The position numbers were made by a program, and so were the translations under genes. From contig JAPLAJ010000066.1 in the NCBI GenBank assembly GCA_026393335.1, positions 1 through 13,064 on the forward strand: 13,064 nt of DNA, given 5' to 3'. Below the pieces are notes generated by a model. The model worked only from the letters and a program-made list of their open reading frames with translations, did not search any database and was not told the origin of the DNA. Source of the stretch: Rhodoluna sp. (lineage in GTDB: Bacteria; Actinomycetota; Actinomycetes; Actinomycetales; Microbacteriaceae). Positions 6,237 through 12,994 of this stretch are shown in pieces (position 1 is the first letter of the stretch; the number at the start of each line of letters is the position of its first letter).

Positions 6237-7115
6237 TTATTCAGCTTCCTTTGTAGTTTCGGTTTCAACAACTTCTGCAGGAGTTTCTACAACTGCTTCA
6301 GCTTCTGCTGCAGGTGCTTCAACAACTGCTGCTGCTTCTTTAGCTAGATACGCTTCCTTCTGAGCTGCGTTGTCTAGAAGTGCCTGCTCCCAGTCAGCTA
6401 GAGGCTGTGCAGCTTCTGGCTTTGAGTGACGCTCTTTTAGACCTTCAGCAACTGCATCTGCAATAACACGGGTAAGTAGGTGAACTGAACGAATCGCATC
6501 GTCGTTACCTGGAATACCGATTGTTACATCATCTGGATCACAGTTGGTGTCTAGGATTCCAATAACAGGAATACCAAGCTTCTTCGCTTCAGTAATTGCT
6601 AGGTGCTCCTTGATTGTGTCAACAACCCAGATTGCTGAAGGAACCTTAGTTAGTGTGCGAACACCACCAAGAGTCTTTTCTAGCTTTACCTTTTCACGGC
6701 TAAGAATCAAAAGTTCTTTCTTTGTGTATCCACTTGTCTTCTTGTCAGTGAAGTCCATGACTTCAAGTTCCTTTAGACGAGCAAGACGCTTTGAGACAGT
6801 CTGGAAGTTAGTCAATAGACCACCCAACCAACGCTCATTGATGTAAGGCATGTTTACACGCTGTGCTTCAGTAGCAATAGCTTCCTGAGCCTGCTTCTTA
6901 GTTCCAACGAACATGATTGATCCACCGCCGGCAACTAGGTCCTTGGTGAACTCATATGCCTTGTCGATGTGGGTCAGAGACTTAGCTAAGTCAATGATGT
7001 AAATGCCAGAACGGTCAGTTAAGATAAATCTCTTCATCTTAGGGTTCCAGCGTCTGGTCTGATGACCAAAGTGAACACCGCTGTCTAGCAGCTGGCGAAC
7101 GGTTACTACTGCCAT
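6237..7115 (-). CDS. rpsB: 30S ribosomal protein S2
   Basis: S2 of the small ribosomal subunit. The product is 292 residues from the ATG at 7115 and begins MAVVTVRQLLDSGVHFGHQT, the expected S2 N-terminus, followed by RRWNPKMKRFI, GTKKQAQEAI (71-80), NERWLGGLLTNFQT (93-106), and DPDDVTIGIPGNDDAIRS (193-210). The reading frame is open further upstream to 7277, but that extension shows no S2 homology and the ATG at 7115 has an AAAGGAG site 8 nt upstream. After about residue 230 there is a low-complexity Ala/Val/Glu-rich acidic tail of roughly 40 residues, a common feature in Actinobacteria and probably disordered. It is first in the rpsB-tsf unit and is divergent from the M23 peptidase gene. 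Confidence 0.98.
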   Translation of the reverse strand: MAVVTVRQLLDSGVHFGHQTRRWNPKMKRFILTDRSGIYIIDLAKSLTHIDKAYEFTKDLVAGGGSIMFVGTKKQAQEAIATEAQRVNMPYINERWLGGLLTNFQTVSKRLARLKELEVMDFTDKKTSGYTKKELLILSREKVKLEKTLGGVRTLTKVPSAIWVVDTIKEHLAITEAKKLGIPVIGILDTNCDPDDVTIGIPGNDDAIRSVHLLTRVIADAVAEGLKERHSKPEAAQPLADWEQALLDNAAQKEAYLAKEAAAVVEAPAAEAEAVVETPAEVVETETTKEAE

Positions 7116-7132
7116 GGCAGTATCTCCTTTAA

Positions 7133-7148
7133 GACGCAATAGTGCGTC
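7133..7148 (-). promoter_or_regulatory. rpsB leader hairpin just upstream of the ribosome binding site
   Basis: A perfect 6-bp stem (GACGCA pairing with TGCGTC) with a 4-nt loop lies 2 nt before the AAAGGAG of rpsB. Its closeness to the ribosome binding site makes it a candidate for control of S2 translation. It has no T-tract and is not a terminator. Confidence 0.45.
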
Positions 7149-7340
7149 GATCAGTTGATTGTGAAAAGCGGTTGCTTGACACACCTGGTGCCGCATCCGA
7201 TTTACCCGTGAAGCTTTGGGACTGACAAACCGGTATGTTATTCGACACGCGAAGTCGGTCGGCACATAGAAATTCAAGGTATTTATTCTTGGATTTATAC
7301 GGCTGACCGCTAGTTATAAGCATAACAGGGCTCATCAGGA

Positions 7341-7360
7341 GTTTTCCACCCCCAGAAAAC
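7341..7360. repeat. Inverted repeat GTTTTC-N8-GAAAAC
   Basis: Six-base arms that are perfect reverse complements, separated by CACCCCCA, 40 bp upstream of the M23 start and upstream of the candidate rpsB -10 boxes. It may be an operator or a weak hairpin; there is no T-tract and no second copy noticed in the window. Confidence 0.4.
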
Positions 7361-7400
7361 AACTAACCACAGGCAACCCCTCTGCTTGAATACTTGACGA

Positions 7401-7916
7401 ATGACAGTCAAAAAGGCCCTGATATTCGTTATTGTCAGCGCAGTTCTGAGCCTAATTCCTGCCCAAAGCTCTGGAAAAGAGCAGATACTGGCTCTACCTC
7501 TTGCCATACTCACCCCAGCAGATACCTTGAACCAATACCTAGCTCCAATGACTGAGTATGGGGCTGGACATCGAGGCATTGACCTGCCAGCAGTAATAGG
7601 CGATCGGGTACTCTCCCCTGCAGCAGGTGTAATCAGCTTCATTGGGAAAGTTGGCTACCGAAATCTAGTTTCAATACGCTTTGGCAACAGCCTCACAGCT
7701 TCTATGGAGCCGGTCTGCTCAGAGCTTCTTGAAGGAACAGAAGTCTCTATTGGTGAAGATGTTGGTTTTGTTTGTGAACCTGATCCCGAATACCTCTGGC
7801 ACTGCAGTGAGATTTGTTTGCACTTTGGCACAAGATCAGAAGCTGGATACTTTTCACCACTAGCCCTTATTGGAGGGCTTTCGCCATCAAGACTTGTTTA
7901 TCAAGCCCGAGGATGA
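7401..7916 (+). CDS. Exported M23 (LytM-type) peptidase-like protein
   Basis: A 171-residue protein with a signal peptide (basic MTVKK, hydrophobic residues 6-20, then AQSSG) and a compact LytM-type domain. Visible motifs are GHRGIDLPA (His57 and Asp61, two zinc ligands), GDRVLSPAAGVISFIG (68-82), and WHCSEICLHFGTR (133-145). Where most M23 enzymes have HxH, here the sequence is Cys139-Leu-His141, with another His at 134. Actinobacterial homologues at this same locus also tend to read CLHWG, so this may be a family variant rather than decay, but it leaves catalytic activity uncertain. Four cysteines (106, 125, 135, 139) suggest disulfides outside the cell. It is the only complete plus-strand gene in the window, lacks a clear Shine-Dalgarno, and overlaps the 3' end of xerC by 16 bp. 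This position, divergent from rpsB, is conserved in Actinobacteria. Confidence 0.87.
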   Translation: MTVKKALIFVIVSAVLSLIPAQSSGKEQILALPLAILTPADTLNQYLAPMTEYGAGHRGIDLPAVIGDRVLSPAAGVISFIGKVGYRNLVSIRFGNSLTASMEPVCSELLEGTEVSIGEDVGFVCEPDPEYLWHCSEICLHFGTRSEAGYFSPLALIGGLSPSRLVYQARG

Positions 7917-8806
7917 GCGTTCTTATAACCTGCTCGTAGTCTGTCCACTGACACATGGGTATAAATCTGAGTTGTGCCAAGACTTGCATGCCCGAGAAGT
8001 TCTTGAACAGCTCGAAGATCCGCGCCACCATCTAATAGATGCGTAGCTGCAGTGTGTCTAAGTGTGTGAGGACCAGCAACACCTGTTGAAGTGTTCACTA
8101 GAAGTCCAGCTACTAGTTCATAAACAGATCTAACACCAAGTCTTTTACCCCTGGTGTTCAGTAACAGGGCCTGCTCACCAGGAGCTGGGTTGAGTTTAGC
8201 TCGCACATTCAACCAGTTATCTAAGGCATCTCTGGCTGGTAATCCAAAAGGAACTACTCGTTCTTTAGAACCTTTACCAATTACTCGAAGAATATTTCTA
8301 CCCAAGTCCACAGAGACAAGATCTAAGCCACAAAGTTCACTCACACGACAACCGGTGGCATAAAGCATTTCGAACACCAGAAGATCTCTAACCGCTGAGG
8401 CATCTCCTTCACTGGCTAAGGCCTTGAGTTGTCCAAAAACATCTTCGAGGGCATCCTTGGTGACAACTTTAGGAAGATGTCTATCAGCCTTGGGTGATTT
8501 CAATCTTTGACCAGGGTCAGCAACCACTAATTCTTCTGATGCAAGCCAAGCGGTGAATGATCTAATCGCTGCACTTTTTCTAGCCAAAGTACTTTTAGCA
8601 GATTGACGCTGACTTACCTCCCATAGCCAATCTCTGAGCAGTTCAAGATTGATTTCTTTCACTTCAACTATTTCTTTACCTTCAAGGTAGCTAGAAAGAT
8701 CTAGAACATCACTTAGATAGCTTTTGACAGTGTTGGCAGAATAGCCACGAGCAGCGTGAAGGTTAGCGGCAAACCTTTGCCCCTGTATTGCTATTTCACT
8801 GTGCAT
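7901..8806 (-). CDS. xerC: Tyrosine recombinase XerC
   Basis: Site-specific recombinase that, with XerD, resolves chromosome dimers at dif. The 301-residue product has the N-terminal SAM-like DNA-binding domain (about 8-92, with NTVKSYLSDVLDLSSYL) and the C-terminal catalytic domain. Catalytic residues are all visible: Arg154 in TGCRVSELCGLDL, Lys178 in IGKGSKERVVP, His247 and Arg250 in PHTLRHTAATHLLDGGADL, His273 in LLGHASLGTTQ, and the nucleophile Tyr282 in IYTHVS. Start ATG at 8806, 3 bp after the dprA stop, with only a weak ribosome binding site, so coupling to dprA is likely. The name XerC rather than XerD rests on the location between dprA and rpsB, the usual actinobacterial site for xerC. 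No dif site was recognised in the window. Confidence 0.93.
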   Translation of the reverse strand: MHSEIAIQGQRFAANLHAARGYSANTVKSYLSDVLDLSSYLEGKEIVEVKEINLELLRDWLWEVSQRQSAKSTLARKSAAIRSFTAWLASEELVVADPGQRLKSPKADRHLPKVVTKDALEDVFGQLKALASEGDASAVRDLLVFEMLYATGCRVSELCGLDLVSVDLGRNILRVIGKGSKERVVPFGLPARDALDNWLNVRAKLNPAPGEQALLLNTRGKRLGVRSVYELVAGLLVNTSTGVAGPHTLRHTAATHLLDGGADLRAVQELLGHASLGTTQIYTHVSVDRLRAGYKNAHPRA

Positions 8807-8809
8807 ACT

Positions 8810-9952
8810 TCAAAGCGTATTTGACGATTTCATCCAGCCGTTGGAGGTTCGAAGCACAAGCCCCAACTTCGCCAGCGATTCCAATGCGAAGCCTGCCTCA
8901 TTTAGAGTCATCCCAGAAATTCTGGCAACTAACTCGGTTGGCTGCTCGAAGAAGCCAAGGCCATCTAGTGCTCTTATCTGGTTAGCCGGCAGTTCAAAAC
9001 TTAGTGTTTCTTGCTCACCGTTTCTAAAGTTCAAGAGCTCAAACAAATCTGCAGGCGTACTTATAAGCTCTGCTCTGCGTTCTCTGATGAGGCGATGGCA
9101 GCCTGCTGACCTGGTTGAGTTGATAGGACCAGGGATTGCTCCAACCTGTCTATCGAGCTCGTTGGCATGACCTGCTGTATTGATTGAACCTGACCTGTAA
9201 CCTGCTTCGATTACCACAGTTGCTTTTCCCATTGCAGCAATCAAACGGTTTCTTTGTAGAAAGCGCCAACGTGCTGGAGCGGTACCCGGTGGCATTTCTG
9301 AAACAAGTAAGCCGCTGTGCTTTATTTGTTCGAAGAGATCGAGGTTTCTAGGTGGATAGAGCCGGTCAAGGCCACCTGCCATAACTGCAATTGTTTGACC
9401 GTTGGTTTCAAGTGCGCTGCTGTGTGCTTTTGCATCTATGCCCAGAGCACCACCTGATACCACGACATAACCTTTTGAAACAGCGGAGTGCACAATGTCT
9501 TGGGTGATCTCTAAACCATAAGAACTTGCAATGCGGGAACCAACAACCGATATTGTTTTTGAATTATCCAAAACACTCTGCTTACCAACAAGCCAGAAAA
9601 CAGCAGGTGTTGCATCCCCTAAATCAAGAAGTCCCTTAGGCCAGTGCTTCGAATCAGCTGTTATGACAGATCCTCCGAGAGTTTGAATAACTTCTAACGA
9701 CTTATCCACGTTGACTATGTTCAGTCTTCTCTTCCAACACTCAAGCGAATCTTCAAGTGTGGAGATAAAGTTAGGTGCTCTAAAAGGGTCTTCGGGTAGC
9801 AGTGTTGCTATATCACGAGCAGATTTAGCTCTGAGGATTTCAAATAATGATTCCTCTGTGCCAAGAGTTCGTCTGAGCATTCCTGCCATTTGATCGCCTG
9901 GCTCACAGAGCAAACTCCAGGTGGCAGCGGCTTTTAGATTGGATTCATTCAC
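8810..9952 (-). CDS. dprA: DNA processing protein DprA (Smf)
   Basis: DprA binds incoming single-stranded DNA and loads RecA during natural transformation; it is also kept in many species not known to be competent. The 380-residue product has an N-terminal helical region, a Rossmann-like core with VVGSRIASSYG (137-146), SGGALGIDAKAH (166-177), GGLDRLYPPRN (193-203), the FLQRNRLIAA ssDNA-binding motif (231-240), VIEAGYRSGSINTAG (247-261) and GAIPGPINSTRSAG (271-284), and a C-terminal winged-helix domain (about 318-372, with a degenerate MTLNEAGFALESLAKLGLV). All main domains are present, so it appears intact. Start GTG at 9952; ATG is not available in frame nearby. In most Actinobacteria comM lies directly upstream, but here the upstream gene is DUF2469, 66 bp away. 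Confidence 0.95.
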   Translation of the reverse strand: MNESNLKAAATWSLLCEPGDQMAGMLRRTLGTEESLFEILRAKSARDIATLLPEDPFRAPNFISTLEDSLECWKRRLNIVNVDKSLEVIQTLGGSVITADSKHWPKGLLDLGDATPAVFWLVGKQSVLDNSKTISVVGSRIASSYGLEITQDIVHSAVSKGYVVVSGGALGIDAKAHSSALETNGQTIAVMAGGLDRLYPPRNLDLFEQIKHSGLLVSEMPPGTAPARWRFLQRNRLIAAMGKATVVIEAGYRSGSINTAGHANELDRQVGAIPGPINSTRSAGCHRLIRERRAELISTPADLFELLNFRNGEQETLSFELPANQIRALDGLGFFEQPTELVARISGMTLNEAGFALESLAKLGLVLRTSNGWMKSSNTL

Positions 9953-10018
9953 TCAATCAGTGTCAAACACAGCAAAGCCCAATGGGGGATCTTTTCGAGG
10001 ATTGTGGAGAACGGAGAG

Positions 10019-10342
10019 CTATTCGCCCACTGTTAATTCTTTAGGTAGGTCATAGGCCTTGCCGGTTAGTTCTTCGATGTTTACATCTTTGAAAGTTAGA
10101 ACTCGAACATTCTTCACAAAACGATCGGTTCTGTATATGTCCCAGACCCAGACATCTTTCATCTCAAGTTCAAAATAGAAATCTGTAGCAGTATCTATTC
10201 TTTTGAAGTCAACTTCATTAGCAAGGTAAAGTCTGCGTTCTGTTTCGATAACAAATCTAAAAGTATCTGCAACAGTTCTGTACTCGCGGAAAAGGGCTAG
10301 TTCAGCCTCGCGGTCATAATCGTCAAATTCGTTCTCATCCAT
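10019..10342 (-). CDS. DUF2469 family protein
   Basis: A 107-residue acidic protein of the actinobacteria-specific DUF2469 family. The signature is clear: a short acidic N-terminus, AELALFREYRTVADTFRFVIETERRLYLANEVD (about 13-45), then YFELEMKDVWVWDIYR (57-71) and RFVKNVRVLTFKDVNIEEL (74-92). Biochemical function is not known. It is nearly always encoded beside rnhB and lepB in Actinobacteria, as here, 12 bp after rnhB with a poor ribosome binding site. In many relatives yraN, comM and dprA follow; here dprA follows directly. Start ATG at 10342. Confidence 0.93.
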   Translation of the reverse strand: MDENEFDDYDREAELALFREYRTVADTFRFVIETERRLYLANEVDFKRIDTATDFYFELEMKDVWVWDIYRTDRFVKNVRVLTFKDVNIEELTGKAYDLPKELTVGE

Positions 10343-10354
10343 GTGGGTAAAAGT

Positions 10355-11032
10355 CTATCTCGCAAGAATCTTAGTTAGCCAACTAAGCCGGTGAACTGGG
10401 GATGGACCTTGTTCCCGAAGTGCAGCGATGTGGCCTTCAGAGGCATAGCCCTTATTGGAAGCTAGCCCGAAGCTAGGGTACTGCTCATGGATTTCTAGCA
10501 TCAATTTATCTCTAGTGACTTTAGCCAGTACTGATGCACAGGCCACAGATACGCAGTCTCGGTCAGCCTTGGTCTTGACTGTAACTGGCATTCCTAATGC
10601 TCTAGCACCTAGCCAGTTGTGTGCACCATCGAGGATCATAATGACCCCATCCTGAGTTATTGCTTGCTGCAACGCAGGGTCTCTAACTAAAGCTTCGAGA
10701 GCTCTAGCACCTGCAAGGCTAAGCGCTTCAATGATTCCCTTAGATTCAATTTCTTCAACGGTAGCCATACCAACAGCCCAGCCACTTACCCAATTGCCCA
10801 CAAGTGGAAATATCTCTTCTCGAGTTTTCTCTGAGATGAGTTTGCTGTCCTTTAGTTTCTCAGGCCAACCAACAAGTTCTCTTTGACTATCAAGTAATGC
10901 CACACCAACAGCAACCGGTCCTGCAATTGATCCTCGACCAACCTCATCGATACCTATAACGAATCGAGTTCCCGTTTCGAAAAACGAGTTCTCAAAACTA
11001 AGGCTTGGGAGCTGGGACGTCTTTGAAGACAT
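10355..11032 (-). CDS. rnhB: Ribonuclease HII
   Basis: Removes misincorporated ribonucleotides and RNA primers from RNA-DNA hybrids. The 225-residue product shows GIDEVGRGSIAGPVAVG (27-43) with the catalytic Asp29-Glu30, LKDSKLISEKTREE (60-73), ILDGAHNWLG with Asp135, KADRDCVSVACASVLAKVTRD with Asp157, and the C-terminal SNKGYASEGHIAAL and GPSPVHRLSW motifs. All four catalytic acidic residues are present. The ATG at 11032 lies within the 3' end of lepB (35-bp overlap), without a clear Shine-Dalgarno. No other usual start codon occurs before the conserved core, so this start is probably right and translation is coupled to lepB. Confidence 0.97.
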   Translation of the reverse strand: MSSKTSQLPSLSFENSFFETGTRFVIGIDEVGRGSIAGPVAVGVALLDSQRELVGWPEKLKDSKLISEKTREEIFPLVGNWVSGWAVGMATVEEIESKGIIEALSLAGARALEALVRDPALQQAITQDGVIMILDGAHNWLGARALGMPVTVKTKADRDCVSVACASVLAKVTRDKLMLEIHEQYPSFGLASNKGYASEGHIAALREQGPSPVHRLSWLTKILAR

Positions 11033-11759
11033 TAGGGAAGTTATCTAGCAAGCTCATGTTGCTTAGTGGCCACGAAATTACAAATGCTCGTCCAACGACA
11101 TAGCTCTTTGAAACGAAACCTTTGCCTGGAGTGTTTGGGTGATATCTTGAGTCTTCGCTATTACCTCTGTTATCACCCATGACCCAGAAGGAATCTTTAG
11201 GAACAATCACATCAAACTCAGTGTTAGAAGGATTCGAACCTTTAGCTAGGTATGGCTCAACGATTGCTTTGCCATTGATTGTGATGCGATTATCTCTATC
11301 GCAGCAAACAATTCGATCTCCACCTTTACCAATAACTCTCTTCACAAGATGTTGGTTGTTATCAGGAGCTGAGATTCCTATGAAGGTAGAGAAGAATTCC
11401 GAGATTTGAGCTAATGGATGAGTTGCCTTTGTCTCTGGAACACTACCAAGCCAACCACCTGGATCTCTGAATACAACTACATCGCCGCGTTCAAGTGGAA
11501 CAACGTTTGGAACAAACTGATTGACGATGATTCTGTCGTTGATTTGTAAGGTGTCAAACATTGAACCGGAAGGAATGTAAAAAGATCTAATAAAGAAAGT
11601 TTTGATTACAAAAGAAATAATCAGAGCAGAAATCAAGATCACTACAGTATCAACTAGAAAAGCAATAAGAGCATTTTTAGCTTTGAGCTTTCTAAGCTTT
11701 TCTCTGGATTCCTTAAATGGACCCCTAAGAGGCTTTTCTACTTTTTCTTTTTTAGCCAT
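10998..11759 (-). CDS. lepB: Signal peptidase I
   Basis: Membrane-bound serine protease that cleaves signal peptides of exported proteins. The 253-residue product has a Lys/Arg-rich cytoplasmic N-terminus (1-30), one membrane helix (about 31-55), and the extracellular catalytic domain. The Ser/Lys dyad is visible: Ser66 in IPSGSMFDTL and Lys140 in LVKRVIGKGGDRI. Other family boxes are RGDVVVFRDP (91-100), VMGDNRGNSEDSRY (193-206) and GRAFVISWPL. Residues 149-163 include two adjacent cysteines (VCCDRDN), typical of the variable region. It sits between rplS and rnhB, the usual actinobacterial position, 39 bp after rplS. No good ribosome binding site precedes the ATG. Likely substrates in this window are the nuclease, muralytic protein and M23 protein. 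Confidence 0.97.
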   Translation of the reverse strand: MAKKEKVEKPLRGPFKESREKLRKLKAKNALIAFLVDTVVILISALIISFVIKTFFIRSFYIPSGSMFDTLQINDRIIVNQFVPNVVPLERGDVVVFRDPGGWLGSVPETKATHPLAQISEFFSTFIGISAPDNNQHLVKRVIGKGGDRIVCCDRDNRITINGKAIVEPYLAKGSNPSNTEFDVIVPKDSFWVMGDNRGNSEDSRYHPNTPGKGFVSKSYVVGRAFVISWPLSNMSLLDNFPNVFKDVPAPKP

Positions 11760-11798
11760 GATGGAAGGTTAAACCCTCTGCCTGATAACTATCTGAGA

Positions 11799-12161
11799 CT
11801 AGTTAGCTGATGTAGTGTTGTCGCGCTTCTCGCGAATCTTGGCCTTCTTACCACGTAGGTCACGTAGGTAGTAAAGCTTCGCACGACGCACTGCACCACG
11901 AGAGACAAGTTCAATCTTGTCTAAAACTGGAGAGTGGATTGGGAAAGTTCTTTCAACACCAACCTGGAAAGTTACCTTACGTACGGTGAATGTCTCGCGG
12001 ACACCAGCACCTGAACGACGGATTACAACACCCTGGAAAACCTGCACACGGCTACGGTTACCTTCGATGATGTTTACGTGGACCTTTACGTTGTCTCCTA
12101 CGCGGAAAGCTGGGACATCGGTCTTTAGGTTTGGAGCATCTACTGAATCTAGAATTTGCAT
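11799..12161 (-). CDS. rplS: 50S ribosomal protein L19
   Basis: Large-subunit ribosomal protein near the 30S/50S interface. The product is 120 residues, close to the usual 115-120. It carries FRVGDNVKVHVNIIEGNRSR (19-38), QVFQGVVIRRSGAGVRETFTVRK, the FPIHSPVLDKIELVSRG segment and RRAKLYYLRDLRGKKAKIREKR near the C-terminus, followed by a short polar tail. The ATG at 12161 has AGAAGG seven bases upstream. Arginine codons are mostly CGT/CGC, consistent with high expression. It is downstream of trmD (146-bp gap with an inverted repeat), so it probably has its own promoter or leader control. Confidence 0.98.
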   Translation of the reverse strand: MQILDSVDAPNLKTDVPAFRVGDNVKVHVNIIEGNRSRVQVFQGVVIRRSGAGVRETFTVRKVTFQVGVERTFPIHSPVLDKIELVSRGAVRRAKLYYLRDLRGKKAKIREKRDNTTSAN

Positions 12162-12229
12162 TTTTCTGCCTTCTGTTCTTGCCTGCAGGTCAATAACGGG
12201 TATTTGTTAGTTTTTCGAATTTGGTGCTT

Positions 12230-12268
12230 TTGCCTAATCTCCCCTGCGGCAGAGCTTTATTTAGGCAA
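12230..12268 (-). promoter_or_regulatory. Leader inverted repeat upstream of rplS
   Basis: Perfect 8-bp arms TTGCCTAA and TTAGGCAA, separated by 23 nt, lie about 70 nt before the rplS start. On the minus strand the second arm is followed by AAAAGC, not a T-tract, so it is not a terminator. It is a candidate leader structure, possibly for L19 autocontrol. A 6-codon ORF (MYRLPK, 12277-12257) overlaps the first arm. Confidence 0.42.
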
Positions 12269-12285
12269 CCTGTACATCTTGCCAC

Positions 12286-12310
12286 AAAAAGCAGGCTCAA
12301 GCAACGCCTA
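12286..12310 (-). terminator. Weak candidate terminator at the end of trmD
   Basis: Right at the trmD stop the minus strand reads TAGGC, a 9-nt loop, GCCTG, then CTTTTTG. The stem is only 4-5 bp, one pair being a wobble, followed by five T residues. It could attenuate transcription between trmD and rplS, but it is weak. Confidence 0.28.
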
Positions 12311-12994
12311 GTCCTCTAGAAGGTCAGGCCTAACAGCCTTGGTTCTCTCTAAAGACTGATCTTTACGCCACTTAGCTATCTCAGCGTGATTACCACCTCG
12401 AAGCACTTCTGGAACATCTAATCCTCGCCAAGAGGCAGGTTTTGTATAGCTTGGATACTCTAAAAGACCATCTGAGTGTGATTCTTCGGTAAGGCTCTCA
12501 GCATTGCCAATAACCCCTGGAATCAATCTGGCAATAGCCTCAATCATGGCTAGAGCTGCTACTTCCCCACCATTGAGGACATAGTCACCAAGGCTTATAA
12601 GTCTGAGCTCAGCCTTGTCCTTAGCCCAATCAAAGACTCTCTGATCAATACCTTCATACCTCCCACAGGCAAAAACAATGTGTTCTTTATTGGATAGCTC
12701 TTGAGCGGTGGCCTGCTTGAAAAGTTCTCCTGCAGGAGAAGGGACTACCAGAACAGTTGTTCCATCAGGATTCAATAATTCATCTAGAGCTTCTCCCCAA
12801 GGCTCTGGCTTCATCAGCATTCCTGCTCCACCACCATACGGGCTGTCATCAACAGTCTTGTGTTTGTCGTGGGTGTAATCCCGAAGATCTAAAGCTTCAA
12901 ACTCAATGACGTTATTCTCCTGAGCTTTACCCAGTAGAGAAATATCTAGTGCTGAGAAATACTCAGGGAATATTGTTACAGCCTGAATCTTCAT
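12308..12994 (-). CDS. trmD: tRNA (guanine37-N1)-methyltransferase
   Basis: SPOUT-fold methyltransferase that uses S-adenosylmethionine to make m1G37 in tRNAs reading CNN codons, preventing +1 frameshifts. The 228-residue product has VTIFPEYF (6-13), the substrate loop YGGGAGMLMKPEP (53-65), VPSPAG (84-89), and the trefoil-knot motifs GRYEGIDQR (111-119) and SLGDYVLNGGE (134-144). The catalytic region contains Arg156 and Asp175 in SHSDGLLEYPSYTKP, then WRGLDVPEVLRGGNH (189-203). The ATG at 12994 shares one base with the rimM stop codon in a TAATG junction, so the two are coupled, as is usual for rimM-trmD. Confidence 0.98.
   Translation of the reverse strand: MKIQAVTIFPEYFSALDISLLGKAQENNVIEFEALDLRDYTHDKHKTVDDSPYGGGAGMLMKPEPWGEALDELLNPDGTTVLVVPSPAGELFKQATAQELSNKEHIVFACGRYEGIDQRVFDWAKDKAELRLISLGDYVLNGGEVAALAMIEAIARLIPGVIGNAESLTEESHSDGLLEYPSYTKPASWRGLDVPEVLRGGNHAEIAKWRKDQSLERTKAVRPDLLED

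Larger units (their letters stand above)
7116..7400. promoter_or_regulatory. Divergent intergenic region between rpsB and the M23 peptidase gene
   Basis: 285 bp without a convincing gene. It must hold the rpsB-tsf promoter and the start signals of the M23 gene. On the minus strand two -10-like hexamers, TATAAC (near 7313-7318) and TATAAA (near 7294-7299), are present, but neither has a good -35 at 16-18 bp. If either is used, the rpsB leader would be about 170-195 nt long. An inverted repeat sits at 7341-7360 and a hairpin at 7133-7148. On the plus strand AATACT at 7389-7394 is placed 6 bp before the M23 ATG, as expected for a leaderless transcript. No tRNA or small RNA was recognised. Confidence 0.45.

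Noticed and set aside
7116..7277. N-terminal extension of rpsB, open to 7277
   Set aside because: The extension has no S2-like sequence, and the internal ATG at 7115 has a strong AAAGGAG site and the expected MAVVTVRQLLDSGVHFG start.
7340..7373. DnaA-box-like sequences (TTTTCCACC, CTAACCACA)
   Set aside because: Only partial matches, two in number, and the locus has no dnaA, dnaN or other origin features.
9953..10018. Short frames upstream of dprA as a surviving gene
   Set aside because: They are under 30 codons, have no start with a ribosome binding site and no recognisable similarity to YraN or ComM.
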